A program made the position numbers and the translations under genes. A DNA stretch of 36,392 nucleotides from Eubacteriales bacterium. Its GTDB lineage: Bacteria > Bacillota > Clostridia > Oscillospirales > Oscillospiraceae. How positions within the stretch are numbered: position 1 is the stretch's first letter; each line of letters opens with the position of its first letter. The notes beneath the pieces were generated by a model that saw only the letters and a program-made list of their open reading frames with translations, searched no databases and was not told the DNA's origin. The stretch covers positions 1-36,392 of the forward strand of contig JAUNJE010000018.1 of assembly GCA_030533415.1 (NCBI GenBank). The letters are read 5' to 3'. Of this stretch, positions 1 through 7,698 are shown in pieces.

Positions 1-1018
1 AGCGGTTTGCGTACATTTTTTCGTAGTAGTTTTGGTACTCCCCGGAGACGATGGTTTCCCACCATTGCCGGTTATCCAGATACCACTGGATCGTTTTTTG
101 AATGCCATCTGCAAATTTTGTTTCCGGCAGCCAGCCCAATTCTGAATGAATTTTAGCAGGGTCAATGGCATAGCGCATGTCGTGTCCCTTGCGGTCGGCG
201 ACGTAAGTGATCAGGCTTTCTGGCTTATCCAGGGCCTTGCAGATAATTTTCACAATATCAATGTTGCGCACCTCGTTGTGGCCGCCGATGTTGTACACCT
301 GGCCCACACGGCCCTTGTGGATAATCAGGTCGATGGCCTTGCAGTGATCCTCCACATACAGCCAGTCCCGGACATTAAGGCCCTGACCGTAGACAGGCAG
401 AGGCTTATCGCTCAGGGCATTTGCAATCATCAGGGGAATCAGCTTTTCGGGAAACTGATAGGGACCGTAGTTGTTGGAGCAGCGGGAGATGGTGACGGGA
501 AGACTGTAGGTGCGGTGATAGGCCAGCACCAGCAGGTCGGCGCCGGCCTTGGAGGAGGAATAGGGCGAACTGGTTTGAATCGGGGTTTTCTCAGTGAAGA
601 GAAGATCGGGCCGGTCCAGGGGCAGGTCGCCGTAAACTTCATCGGTAGAAACCTGGTGATAGCGCTGGATGCCGTATTTCCGGCAGGCGTCCATCAATAC
701 CTGGGTACCCAGGATGTTGGTCTGCAAAAACACTTGGGGGGATTCGATGGAGCGGTCGACATGGGTTTCCGCCGCGAAATTGACCACCATATCGGGATGC
801 TCTTCCTCAAACAGCCGGTAAACGCCCTCCCGGTTGCAGATATCCAGCTTTACAAAGCGGAAATGGGGGTTGTCCATCACGGACGCAAGAGTAGAGAGGT
901 TTCCGGCATAGGTCAGCTTATCCAGGCAGACGATCCGGTAACCGGGATACTGGGCAAGCATATGGAAAATAAAGTTTGAACCGATAAATCCGGCCCCGCC
1001 AGTGACGATTATGTTCAT
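1..1018 (-). CDS. rfbB: dTDP-glucose 4,6-dehydratase (partial, C-terminus beyond window)
   Basis: Converts dTDP-glucose to dTDP-4-keto-6-deoxyglucose, the second step toward dTDP-rhamnose and other deoxysugars; cytosolic, NAD-dependent. Reading the minus strand from ATG at 1018 gives 339 codons without a stop up to the window edge. The N-terminus has the Rossmann glycine motif TGGAGFIGSN (residues 6-15), then FAAETHVDRS, the catalytic STDEVYGDLP region and the YSSSK motif (YxxxK of extended short-chain dehydrogenases). The family is usually about 330-350 residues, so only a few residues should be missing. The start lies 2 bp after the rfbA stop, so the two genes are one operon with translation probably coupled. 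Neighbouring rfbA supports a surface-polysaccharide role. Identification is firm; only the end is unseen. Confidence 0.96.
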   Translation of the reverse strand, partial: MNIIVTGGAGFIGSNFIFHMLAQYPGYRIVCLDKLTYAGNLSTLASVMDNPHFRFVKLDICNREGVYRLFEEEHPDMVVNFAAETHVDRSIESPQVFLQTNILGTQVLMDACRKYGIQRYHQVSTDEVYGDLPLDRPDLLFTEKTPIQTSSPYSSSKAGADLLVLAYHRTYSLPVTISRCSNNYGPYQFPEKLIPLMIANALSDKPLPVYGQGLNVRDWLYVEDHCKAIDLIIHKGRVGQVYNIGGHNEVRNIDIVKIICKALDKPESLITYVADRKGHDMRYAIDPAKIHSELGWLPETKFADGIQKTIQWYLDNRQWWETIVSGEYQNYYEKMYANR

Positions 1019-1020
1019 CT

Positions 1021-1935
1021 TCAAGCCTCACGATCTTTTGCGGTTTTCTTGAAACTTTTGAATTTATCCTCTGCCACCTGGCGCAGGTGACGGCCATAGG
1101 GAGATTTACCGTAGGCTTCTGCGGATTCCAGAAGCGCTTCCGCGCTGATCCAGCCGAAACGGTAGGCAACTTCTTCCGGCGCGGAAATTTTAACGCCTTG
1201 GCGTTTTTCCACCATGTGGACGAATTCGGCCGCTTCCAGCAGGCTTTCCATGGTGCCCGTATCCAGCCAGGCAAAGCCCCGGCCCAGCAGCTTTACATCC
1301 AGCAGCTCCTTTTTCAGATACATTTCGTTCAGCGTGGTGATTTCCAATTCTCCTCTGGCGGATTTTTCCACACACGCTGCCATTTCGGCAACGCCGCTGG
1401 GATAGAAGTAGAGGCCGGTGACGGCGTAATTGCTTTTGGGTTCTGCGGGCTTTTCTTCTACAGAGATGACCCGGTCGTTTTCATCAAATTCCACGACGCC
1501 AAACCGCTGGGGATCCGGCACGTAATAGCCAAAAACCGTGGCCCGGCCGGATACCGCACTGCGGTTGGCTTCGGCGAGGATATGGGAAAAACCGTTGCCA
1601 TAGAAAATGTTATCCCCCAAAATCATGGCACAGGCGTCATTTCCGATAAATTCCCTGCCGATCAGAAAGGCCTGGGCGAGTCCTTCCGGACGCGGCTGCA
1701 CGGCGTAGGACAGGTGAATACCAAAGTGGCTGCCATCGCCCAGGAGGTCCTGGAACCTTGGTGTATCCGTTGGGGTGGAAATGATCAGAATATCCCGGAT
1801 TCCCGCCAGCATCAGCGTAGACAGGGGATAATAGATCATAGGCTTGTCATAAACGGGGAGCAGCTGCTTGGAGGTGACCTTCGTCAGCGGGTACAGCCGC
1901 GTGCCGGAGCCACCGGCCAGGATAATGCCTTTCAT
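1021..1935 (-). CDS. rfbA: Glucose-1-phosphate thymidylyltransferase
   Basis: Makes dTDP-glucose from dTTP and glucose-1-phosphate, the entry step of the dTDP-L-rhamnose pathway. The 304-residue product opens with the nucleotidyltransferase signature [13 protein letters not shown] (residues 6-18), followed by [16 protein letters not shown], the GDNIFYG metal/nucleotide region and the EEKP motif, all in the order and spacing of the RmlA family (usual length about 290). The ATG is preceded by AAAGGAG at suitable spacing, and the -10/-35 pair at 1981-2009 lies just upstream. It is first in an operon with rfbB. Base composition matches the chromosome background, unlike the AT-rich glycosyltransferase upstream. 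Confidence 0.97.
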   Translation of the reverse strand: MKGIILAGGSGTRLYPLTKVTSKQLLPVYDKPMIYYPLSTLMLAGIRDILIISTPTDTPRFQDLLGDGSHFGIHLSYAVQPRPEGLAQAFLIGREFIGNDACAMILGDNIFYGNGFSHILAEANRSAVSGRATVFGYYVPDPQRFGVVEFDENDRVISVEEKPAEPKSNYAVTGLYFYPSGVAEMAACVEKSARGELEITTLNEMYLKKELLDVKLLGRGFAWLDTGTMESLLEAAEFVHMVEKRQGVKISAPEEVAYRFGWISAEALLESAEAYGKSPYGRHLRQVAEDKFKSFKKTAKDREA

Positions 1936-1980
1936 ATGCCGACTCCTTTTGGTGGGGATAATTTCCCATTGAATGAAGCC

Positions 1981-2009
1981 ATTTTAGCATGTTTTGACGA
2001 AAATGTAAA
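1981..2009 (-). promoter_or_regulatory. Sigma-A promoter of rfbAB
   Basis: Reading the minus strand, TTTACA (2009-2004), a 17-nt spacer and TAAAAT (1986-1981) stand upstream of the rfbA ribosome binding site. Each hexamer matches consensus at five of six positions, and the spacing is optimal. Confidence 0.7.
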
Positions 2010-2025
2010 CCGTTATTTCAGAATA

Positions 2026-2067
2026 GGAAAAAGAAAGCGCCTGCCATCCGAATAAAAGATGGCGGGC
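2026..2067 (-). terminator. Rho-independent terminator of the glycosyltransferase gene
   Basis: On the minus strand, GCCCGCCATC (2067-2058) and GATGGCAGGC (2048-2039) form a 10-bp stem with one G-T pair. A T-rich run follows (CTTTCTTTTTCC). It starts 10 bp after the stop of the gene at 2077-3000 and separates it from the rfbA promoter. Confidence 0.75.
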
Positions 2068-2076
2068 ACTGTGTGT

Positions 2077-3000
2077 TTACCTTCTGAAACCCAAGATTCG
2101 AAAAAGTTTACGAACAGCTCGAATCATAAAATCCTTTAGGCATAGGTAATCATAGCGGAGCTTATATTTGTATAACAGCGTATCAAGAAGATTCAGGGAA
2201 ACCCCATTTTTGTCAGGACGAAGGTTGTTTTTGAGCATTAGGTTTAGCTTTTCAACTTCAAATCGATATAATGGCTTTTGACAATTGCGAACTGACCAAT
2301 GAATCATTCTGCCTTGCTCAACGATTATGTGTTCATTTGTCACATAGGAACATTTTCCCGAAAGTATGTCGCACTTTAATGTAATGGTCAGCCAGGGGTA
2401 GATATAATTTGCGGGGTCTTCCTCTATCGCACGACAATCATGAGCAGCCATTGCTAATCCAAAAATTGGTTCATCAACGCAATAATCAGGCCATTGATAT
2501 TCGCTGTAATGCCGCATAATGTTTTGATATTCCGCGTAAATGGCATCACATTTTTTTCCACGGCGAATAAAATATAATCCACCGTGAATTGACGGTTTCC
2601 ATTTAATGCGATTTTTGTAGTCTCCGATTGAATCAGCCCAAAACAAGCCATCTGGTGAGTTAATTGGGAAATTATATCCACCGGCTGAAAAATCATCCGC
2701 GCCGGAAAAATAATCCCAGTAATGATTCAGATCTGCATATGCTAAACAATCCGAATCGATAAAAATCGTCTCATCATATGGTGAATGAATCAGTAATTCG
2801 AACTTATCGAAATAATTTTTTTGCGCATTTTCGAGAACAATTACACAATCAAATAAGCTGGTGTATTCATTTTCTCTGTCGCACATGATTGCAAAAGGAT
2901 AGGGGGCATCGCAGTATAATTTATAGGATTGCAGCAAATTTCTTGCCAATTGATAGTACATTTCTTTTCCGGTTGCAATTGTGATGAAACCTCTTGTCAT
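2077..3000 (-). CDS. Glycosyltransferase-like protein (GT-A fold, GT8-like)
   Basis: The 307-residue product looks like a nucleotide-sugar transferase. It begins with MTRGFITIATGKEMYYQLA and carries FIDSDCLAY (about residues 80-88), where D82-S83-D84 is the DxD metal/nucleotide-sugar motif expected of GT-A enzymes. An HGGLYFIRRG segment and a WPDYCVDEPIFGL segment resemble acceptor-side motifs of GT8/GT2-like proteins. There is no signal peptide, but the C-terminus is basic and hydrophobic (MIRAVRKLFRILGFRR) and could rest on the membrane. The gene is clearly richer in AT than rfbAB and has its own promoter and terminator, so lateral acquisition is likely. The donor and acceptor cannot be inferred. 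The start is supported by AAAGGA about 10 nt upstream. Confidence 0.7.
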   Translation of the reverse strand: MTRGFITIATGKEMYYQLARNLLQSYKLYCDAPYPFAIMCDRENEYTSLFDCVIVLENAQKNYFDKFELLIHSPYDETIFIDSDCLAYADLNHYWDYFSGADDFSAGGYNFPINSPDGLFWADSIGDYKNRIKWKPSIHGGLYFIRRGKKCDAIYAEYQNIMRHYSEYQWPDYCVDEPIFGLAMAAHDCRAIEEDPANYIYPWLTITLKCDILSGKCSYVTNEHIIVEQGRMIHWSVRNCQKPLYRFEVEKLNLMLKNNLRPDKNGVSLNLLDTLLYKYKLRYDYLCLKDFMIRAVRKLFRILGFRR

Positions 3001-3014
3001 GTTATCTATCCTTT

Positions 3015-3245
3015 CTATGTATAGGGGTGGGAATGATGCTGTTTATAAGAACGGATAAAGACCATATCTGGCGTTCTCTGGAAATACCCGATATCCCGCA
3101 TCCAATCTACACAGCAATTACAGTGCTGCAAGCCAATAAATTTCTGATTTATTTTACGGCTACTGCTTGGACAGATTTTTTTGCTAATTCCAATACTCGA
3201 TACTCGTTTCTCCCAAGAAAGCCGTACACCTATCTTCTTCACCAA
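3015..3245 (-). other. Long leader of the glycosyltransferase gene with a possible small ORF or gene remnant
   Basis: About 280 nt separate the strong promoter at 3286-3314 from the glycosyltransferase start at 3000. The leader contains an open frame of 76 codons (GTG start, beginning VKKIGVRLSWEKRV, ending YKQHHSHPYT) whose stop lies 14 nt before the downstream ATG. It has no good ribosome binding site and I recognise no family, so it may be a remnant of another AT-rich accessory gene or simply leader RNA. No other gene is visible between 3001 and 3318. Confidence 0.25.
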
Positions 3246-3285
3246 GGACGGGAGAAAGCTACTTTATATCAACTGCTATGCCAGA

Positions 3286-3314
3286 ATTATAACATTTTTC
3301 CGGAAAAGAATCAA
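3286..3314 (-). promoter_or_regulatory. Sigma-A promoter for the AT-rich glycosyltransferase unit
   Basis: Minus strand TTGATT (3314-3309), 17-nt spacer, perfect TATAAT (3291-3286). It lies immediately beyond the 3' end of the phosphoesterase gene, so the glycosyltransferase has its own transcription start. Confidence 0.7.
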
Positions 3315-3318
3315 GCTA

Positions 3319-4002
3319 TTATATGTAGTATTCTTCCATATCCTCAAGTTTCAAACAGGCCAGTGCCTTGATCGGCATATTATGCCCGCAGCCGCAGTCT
3401 ATATCGATGAAGCCAGGTGCATGCGTCACATGAAGATGCTCCCCCTTGGATTCTATCTCAATTTCAAAATTGATTTGCTCCTGCTCGTCTTTGATCAGGT
3501 ACTGCACGGGCGTGTGTCCAATGATCAGCTGATAATCTGGGATGGGATTAGGCGTTTCCAAAGTCGGTCTGCTCCATATTTCATCGTGGACATTTTCTCC
3601 GGGAAAGCCATGCACCAAGTAAAACTTTCTTCCGTTTACCATTACTTCCATGTGGGTGGGCAATGTCCGCAGATAGCTTAGGATCTTCTGTTGTTCTGTA
3701 TCCTTCAGACGATGGTATCCTGCTAACGTAGGGGCATTGCCGTTGCGGTTCCACCTGCGGATATCCGTTTCATTGGCGCCGGGGCTCATGTACTGGAGCA
3801 TCATGTACTCATGGTTCCCAAGAAGCATTACGGCATTGGGCATCCCCATGATTGTCTTAAGCAGGCTGATTCCCTCCGGTCCCCGGTCGACCACATCACC
3901 CAGTATGTACAGTGTATCATCCGGAGAAAATTGAATTTTCTCCAGCATCGCATGAAAACGATCCGCTTCTCCGTGGATATCGGACATAACATAATGGGCC
4001 AT
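3319..4002 (-). CDS. Calcineurin-like metallophosphoesterase (Ser/Thr phosphatase / Ap4A hydrolase type)
   Basis: Cytosolic dinuclear-metal phosphoesterase of 227 residues. The motifs come in canonical order: SDIHG (D8, H10), GDVVDRG (residues 35-41), GNHE (62-65) and a late VHGFPGE histidine. This arrangement is that of PrpA/PrpB-like protein phosphatases and bis(5'-nucleosyl)-tetraphosphatases; the substrate is not determined. I chose ATG at 4002 because it puts the first metal motif seven residues from the N-terminus, as is usual, and GGAGGG lies 11 nt upstream. A longer in-frame start at 4074 would add 24 residues with no family counterpart. It stands alone on the minus strand. Confidence 0.85.
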   Translation of the reverse strand: MAHYVMSDIHGEADRFHAMLEKIQFSPDDTLYILGDVVDRGPEGISLLKTIMGMPNAVMLLGNHEYMMLQYMSPGANETDIRRWNRNGNAPTLAGYHRLKDTEQQKILSYLRTLPTHMEVMVNGRKFYLVHGFPGENVHDEIWSRPTLETPNPIPDYQLIIGHTPVQYLIKDEQEQINFEIEIESKGEHLHVTHAPGFIDIDCGCGHNMPIKALACLKLEDMEEYYI

Positions 4003-4222
4003 CGCCGGAAAGTTCCCTCCTTTTGAATAAAACAGGTATTTGTGTCTTTGAATCCGATGCCGGGCTTCCTTCACAGTGCAAAACGTATGATAGGTGTCAT
4101 CGGCATCCGCCTCATTTTTCTGTTCCCCACTATAGCATAAATCATCCTTGATGGCGAGAAAAATTTTCCCGTGGGCGTTGTTTTCCGGATGTTCATTGCT
4201 TTCTCTTCTATATCATGTTTTG

Positions 4223-4248
4223 GGGAGTGCCGGTATTTCGGCATTCCC
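4223..4248. repeat. Inverted repeat next to the ligase remnant
   Basis: GGGAGTGCCG and CGGCATTCCC form a 10-bp stem with one G-T pair and a 6-nt loop. It lies immediately after the stop of the decayed ligase. No convincing T-run follows on the minus strand, so it may be a worn terminator. The rest of 4003-4250 shows no gene. Confidence 0.4.
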
Positions 4249-4250
4249 AT

Positions 4251-4540
4251 TTAATCTTCAAGAGATTCCTTCGGCCGCTTGTCTGTCCTTAGCCCTTTGG
4301 GCAAGGGCTGGCGCGGGCCGCCGCTTTCGGTTTTCATCATATATTTTACGGTGCAGGCCAGTTGGGGCCGTACCCATACCGCGTTTTCATTTCCATCCGG
4401 AACATCCATTGGAGGATAATTTATCTTGGGAAGCTTCCGAATCTTCTGGAAGGACTCTCCGACCATCCCCAGAGTCACATGGCCTTTATAGATGAGCTGC
4501 TCATCCTAAGCGATACCATTTCCCCGTCTTTGAAACAATA
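4251..4540 (-). pseudogene. Remnant of an ATP-dependent DNA ligase (C-terminal OB domain)
   Basis: The minus strand frame ending at 4251 reads LIYKGHVTLG, then DVPDGNENAVWVRPQLACTV, then KGLRTDKRPKES. This is the OB-domain end of ATP-dependent (LigD/LigC-type) DNA ligases, including the late RPxLxCxVxY and GLRxDKxP motifs. The frame is closed on the 5' side by an in-frame TAG near 4507-4509; just upstream a second frame reads FKDGEMVSL, which is plausibly the preceding ligase segment displaced by a frameshift or deletion. The nucleotidyltransferase core with its KxDG lysine is absent, and the YesL gene starts at 4566. The remnant is therefore a non-functional fragment. Family assignment is from motif recognition. 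Confidence 0.7.
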
Positions 4541-4565
4541 GAAAAATAGGAATCAGTATGTGCTC

Positions 4566-5219
4566 TTATTCGGAATCCTCTTCTTTTTCCTGCTGGGTTT
4601 CAAAAAGCTTCAGGAGCTTTCTGTCGAGAATATAGGCGGTCAGACTTTTCCCCAGCAGGAGCCAGGCAAAGCTGAGCCGGTAAAAAAGGCCCGGCACTGT
4701 CAGCAGCAGGATCACCGGCAAAAGGTACAGGCCAAGCGCGCCAAGAGTGAAAAGGGGCCTTTGAAGCAGAAAAGCCAGGGAATTTGTTACGATCTGGCGC
4801 AGAGTCAGCCGATACCGGGCCAGCAGGGGGAAGCCATAGACGATTACAGCCCCCACCATTGCCACCAGAATGACCAGCGGAATCCATAGCGGATGGACCG
4901 TGTCCGGATAGGTACCATAAAGGAACAACCCGTTAAACACCAGCAGGGCGCAAAGGCAGCTCACCGGCAGTCCTAAAAGGATACCCTGCTTAAATTCTCT
5001 GCGAAACGCCCGGAAGAACGGCCTGACTACCCGGTCCTCCCGCTGGACATGAAACTGGAAAATACAGTAGTGCAGCGCAGCCGTGGCAGGCCCGGCGGTG
5101 AAGACCGGCAGCGTGCAGAGCAGCCACAGCAGATTCAGGACCACCAAGCCGGCGGCCCGGGATGCCTTCAACATGAAAGCGGAGTCCTCCCGAAAGATCG
5201 AATTGAAAAACAGGTTCAT
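4566..5219 (-). CDS. YesL family (DUF624) membrane protein
   Basis: A 217-residue polytopic membrane protein. It opens MNLFFNSIFREDSAF and then has hydrophobic segments around residues 20-42, 75-95, 100-125, 145-165 and 170-190, with the LCTLPVFTAGPATAALHY stretch typical of YesL. YesL proteins occur with carbohydrate ABC transporters and YesM/YesN systems, but their biochemical role is unknown. Here the gene is divergent from the sugar-uptake locus starting at 5489. I chose ATG at 5219 because GGAGG precedes it by 8 nt and the family N-terminus matches. A longer open frame to 5372 would run through the promoter. The acidic C-terminus (QQEKEEDSE) is cytosolic-like. Confidence 0.85.
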   Translation of the reverse strand: MNLFFNSIFREDSAFMLKASRAAGLVVLNLLWLLCTLPVFTAGPATAALHYCIFQFHVQREDRVVRPFFRAFRREFKQGILLGLPVSCLCALLVFNGLFLYGTYPDTVHPLWIPLVILVAMVGAVIVYGFPLLARYRLTLRQIVTNSLAFLLQRPLFTLGALGLYLLPVILLLTVPGLFYRLSFAWLLLGKSLTAYILDRKLLKLFETQQEKEEDSE

Positions 5220-5257
5220 CGGCTTTTCCTCCCTGAAGTGTGAATCCAAAGGATTTG

Positions 5258-5306
5258 ATACTGTTTCGGTGCTATAAAAGGGCCTTTTTACGCTATAAAA
5301 CAGTAT
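5258..5306. repeat. Small palindromic element with ATACTGTTT/AAACAGTAT ends
   Basis: A 49-bp segment bounded by a perfect 9-bp inverted repeat (5258-5266 and 5298-5306). The first ten bases (ATACTGTTTC) equal the left ends of the elements at 15497 and 25429. The interior is AT-rich with two GCTATA copies. It lies in the 5' leader of the YesL gene, downstream of its promoter. Confidence 0.55.
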
Positions 5307-5312
5307 AAAATA

Positions 5313-5341
5313 CATTATACCGGAAAAACGCTTCATTGCAA
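5313..5341 (-). promoter_or_regulatory. Sigma-A promoter of the YesL gene
   Basis: Minus strand TTGCAA (5341-5336)... TATAAT (5318-5313... read 5'->3' on minus) with a spacer of about 16-17 nt. It directs transcription through the palindromic element into the YesL gene, giving a leader of about 90 nt. Confidence 0.65.
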
Positions 5342-5375
5342 GGCATCCGAAAGGACTTGTGAAGCATTTCACCTT

Positions 5376-5443
5376 CTTTCATAATTTATTCAACGTAATT
5401 TCTGAATTTCTTCCTCAGCCTGTCAGTCAAAAAATGCTATAAT
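5376..5443 (+). promoter_or_regulatory. Promoter region of the esterase operon, with a possible regulator site
   Basis: TATAAT at 5438-5443 is a perfect -10 box, but no recognisable -35 lies 16-18 nt upstream, which suggests an activator-dependent promoter. A segment starting CTTTC at 5376, followed by ATAATTTATTC, resembles the motifs found at 7596 and 12711. It lies 62 nt from the -10 rather than 40, so the match is weaker. Confidence 0.5.
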
Positions 5444-5488
5444 GGGAACAGATAAATTCCCATGCTGTCTTTATGAAAGGAGGATGCC

Positions 5489-6676
5489 ATGCTTCCAGTC
5501 ATTGTGACCCCGGGGACCACCCGGGAAAATTGGCCCCTGCGGCGCCAGGCCCTGCTGGAGCTTTTTCAGACATATGAATTTGGCCGGCGGCCGGAGCTGC
5601 CCTTCCAGGTAGACGCCGAGCTGACCGGTGTCAGTCCTGCGCTGGATGGGGCCGCCCGGCGAGAGATGTATCAGGTGACTGTTCGGACATGCCGGGGCGC
5701 GGCCTCCCTAGAGATGGCTCTGGTCCTTCCCCGCAGCACATCACCGGTCCCCACGGTCCTGCTCCTGAGCAATCATGACCGGGTCCCCGCACCTGCTGCG
5801 CCGCCGGACGTCCAGGCTCTGGAGACACTGATGCGGAACGCTCCTGGGGATTGGGCGGAGCAGACCAAAAAGCTGTTCGCCGGAATGGCCGGCAGTCCTG
5901 GGCCGGAACCGCTGGATATTTCCCAGGACGACCATACCGGCTATTGGGCCGTGGACGAAATCGTCACCTCCGGCCGGGCTGCAGCGGCATTCTACGCCAG
6001 CCAGGCCCAAGCCGATGACCGGACCCGCTTTCCCTCCGGCCTGACGGCGCTGTTTTCTGACCCTGCCGCGCCCCGCCCGGACGACGGCTGGGGCGCGCTG
6101 GGCGTGTGGGCTTTCGCGGCCAGATGCATGGTAGATGTTCTGGAACGGCATCCCTCGGTGGACGCTTCCAAAATCTCTCTGGCCGGGCACTCCCGGGGCG
6201 GCAAAGCGGCTCTTTGGTGCGCGGCCCAGGACGACCGGATCCGGGCTGTGCTGGTAAACAACTCCGGATGCAGCGGTGCCGCGCTTTCCCGGGGCAAAAA
6301 GGGAGAAGTAGTCGCCTCCATCACCGCTATGTTTCCCCACTGGTTTTGTCCAAATTACCGCCGCTTCGGATGGCGGGAAGAGGAGATGCCTTTCGACCAG
6401 CATATGCTGATCGCCGCAGTGGCGCCTCGGCTGTGCTGTGTGACTAGCGGCAGCCTGGACCAATGGAGCGATCCCGATGCCGAATGGCAGGGCGCCTTGG
6501 CCGCCGGTGAGGCCTGGAAGCTGTTCGGCTTTCCCGCCCTGGCCGGGCCGCGCCCCGGTCCCGGAGAGACTGCCTATAGTGGCCCCATTGGCTATCACAC
6601 CCGCCGGGGCGGGCACGATCTGACCGCCTGGGACTGGAAAAACTTTATGCGGTTTCTGGACCTGCAGGGCGGCTAG
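5489..6676 (+). CDS. CE15-type glucuronoyl esterase-like alpha/beta hydrolase, cytosolic
   Basis: A 395-residue alpha/beta hydrolase with the hallmarks of carbohydrate esterase family 15, which cleaves esters of (4-O-methyl-)glucuronic acid, for example lignin-glucuronoxylan links. The nucleophile motif is GHSRGGKAALW with Ser235, followed by NNSGCSGAALSRGK, FPHWFC and PFDQHMLIAAVAPR, all characteristic CE15 blocks. The probable acid is Glu332 in SDPDAEW and the probable histidine is His376 in RRGGHDLTAWDW. The family is normally secreted, but here there is no signal peptide, so the enzyme should act in the cytosol on an imported substrate. GAAAGGAGG stands before the ATG. It is first in an operon with the MBL hydrolase 45 bp downstream. 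The exact ester substrate is not known. Confidence 0.8.
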   Translation: MLPVIVTPGTTRENWPLRRQALLELFQTYEFGRRPELPFQVDAELTGVSPALDGAARREMYQVTVRTCRGAASLEMALVLPRSTSPVPTVLLLSNHDRVPAPAAPPDVQALETLMRNAPGDWAEQTKKLFAGMAGSPGPEPLDISQDDHTGYWAVDEIVTSGRAAAAFYASQAQADDRTRFPSGLTALFSDPAAPRPDDGWGALGVWAFAARCMVDVLERHPSVDASKISLAGHSRGGKAALWCAAQDDRIRAVLVNNSGCSGAALSRGKKGEVVASITAMFPHWFCPNYRRFGWREEEMPFDQHMLIAAVAPRLCCVTSGSLDQWSDPDAEWQGALAAGEAWKLFGFPALAGPRPGPGETAYSGPIGYHTRRGGHDLTAWDWKNFMRFLDLQGG

Positions 6677-6721
6677 TCCCATTGAAAAACCATCTGACGA
6701 CACATATGAAAGGAGAATACT

Positions 6722-7561
6722 ATGAAAACGATCCAACGGCCCATTGTTTCAATTGCTCCCAGGACCTGGCTGCTCAGCGAATACAAGCTGGTCAACAGCT
6801 ATCTGCTGGAGGGCGACGATCTGGCGATGCTCATCGACGGCGGTGCTGGCGTGGGCAATCTGGCAGAGGACGCCCGGGCGCTGACCCCAAAGCCCATTCT
6901 TTTTGTGGCCACCCATGGAGACGGCGACCATATTGCAGCAGCGGGCTGCTTTGACAAAGCCTACCTGCACCCGCTGGACCAGACGCGGGCTTCCATGTTC
7001 CCCCTGGCGCAGATGGCGTCCTACATGGTCCGCAGCCGGGGCCCGGTCCGCAACCCGGAAACACCGGTGGAAGACCTGCTGGCGCTCATTCCCAAAGAAC
7101 CTCTGCCGCCTCTGCCCAAATTTCTGCCTATGGAAGAAGGCCAGGTCTTTCAGCTTGGCGGCCGGCCTGTAGAGGTGATCCACACCCCGGGCCATAGTGA
7201 CGGTTCCGTCTGTCTGCTGGACAAAAAGAACCGGCTGCTGTTCACAGGAGATGCCTGCAACGACCGTCTGCTGGTCTGCGGTGAAGACCGGGATGCTGGG
7301 CTCAGGCAGTCGCTGAACACCTTTGAAAAGCTCTGGGCCAGGCGAGACGAATTTGACTACATCTGCCAGGGCCATGACGCCCTGGACAAGGCGGACAAGA
7401 GCTTTATCCTGGACTATATCGAGGCCATTCAGGCACTTCTTGCCGGTGCGGAGGGAACCCATCGCACCGACGCCATGCACAGTGGGATCATGTATCCGCA
7501 TAAGAAGGTCATGGTGTGGTATAATTTGGATATGAAAATGGATGACAAAGGCAAAGAATAG
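6722..7561 (+). CDS. MBL-fold metallo-hydrolase
   Basis: A 279-residue metallo-beta-lactamase-fold hydrolase without signal peptide. Metal motifs occur in order: ATHGDGDH (residues 63-70), HTPGHSDGS, FTGDACNDRL and a late CQGHDAL histidine. The first motif is HGDGDH where most of the superfamily has HxHxDH, so one of the usual zinc ligands is an aspartate. The overall shape resembles glyoxalase II-like and carbohydrate-locus MBL hydrolases; the substrate is unknown. AAAGGAGA precedes the ATG. Position between the CE15-like esterase and the sugar-binding protein suggests a role in the same catabolic route, perhaps hydrolysing a lactone or ester. That role is inference. Confidence 0.8.
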   Translation: MKTIQRPIVSIAPRTWLLSEYKLVNSYLLEGDDLAMLIDGGAGVGNLAEDARALTPKPILFVATHGDGDHIAAAGCFDKAYLHPLDQTRASMFPLAQMASYMVRSRGPVRNPETPVEDLLALIPKEPLPPLPKFLPMEEGQVFQLGGRPVEVIHTPGHSDGSVCLLDKKNRLLFTGDACNDRLLVCGEDRDAGLRQSLNTFEKLWARRDEFDYICQGHDALDKADKSFILDYIEAIQALLAGAEGTHRTDAMHSGIMYPHKKVMVWYNLDMKMDDKGKE

Positions 7562-7584
7562 CCGTCCCGATAGAAAACTGAAAA

Positions 7585-7641
7585 TTCTACACGCCCTTTC
7601 GGAAATTATTCCTCCCGGAAAATTCAAAAAACGGGTACTAT
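7585..7641 (+). promoter_or_regulatory. Promoter of the sugar-binding protein gene with a proposed response-regulator site
   Basis: CTTTCGGAAATTATTC starts at 7596, and a -10-like TACTAT sits at 7636-7641, exactly 40 nt from the start of the motif. The permease promoter at 12711/12751 has the same motif at the same distance. No good -35 box is present. GGTAC and GTACC arms near 7635-7661 form a further small palindrome around the expected start site. Confidence 0.5.
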
Positions 7642-7698
7642 GAATACAGGAGCAGTGTACCGACACCTCCGCAAATTTTGTATTAAGGAGAGATAAAC

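Noticed and set aside
4148-4495. 115-codon plus-strand frame over the ligase remnant
   Set aside because: It is antisense to the recognisable ligase fragment and has no ribosome binding site or motif.
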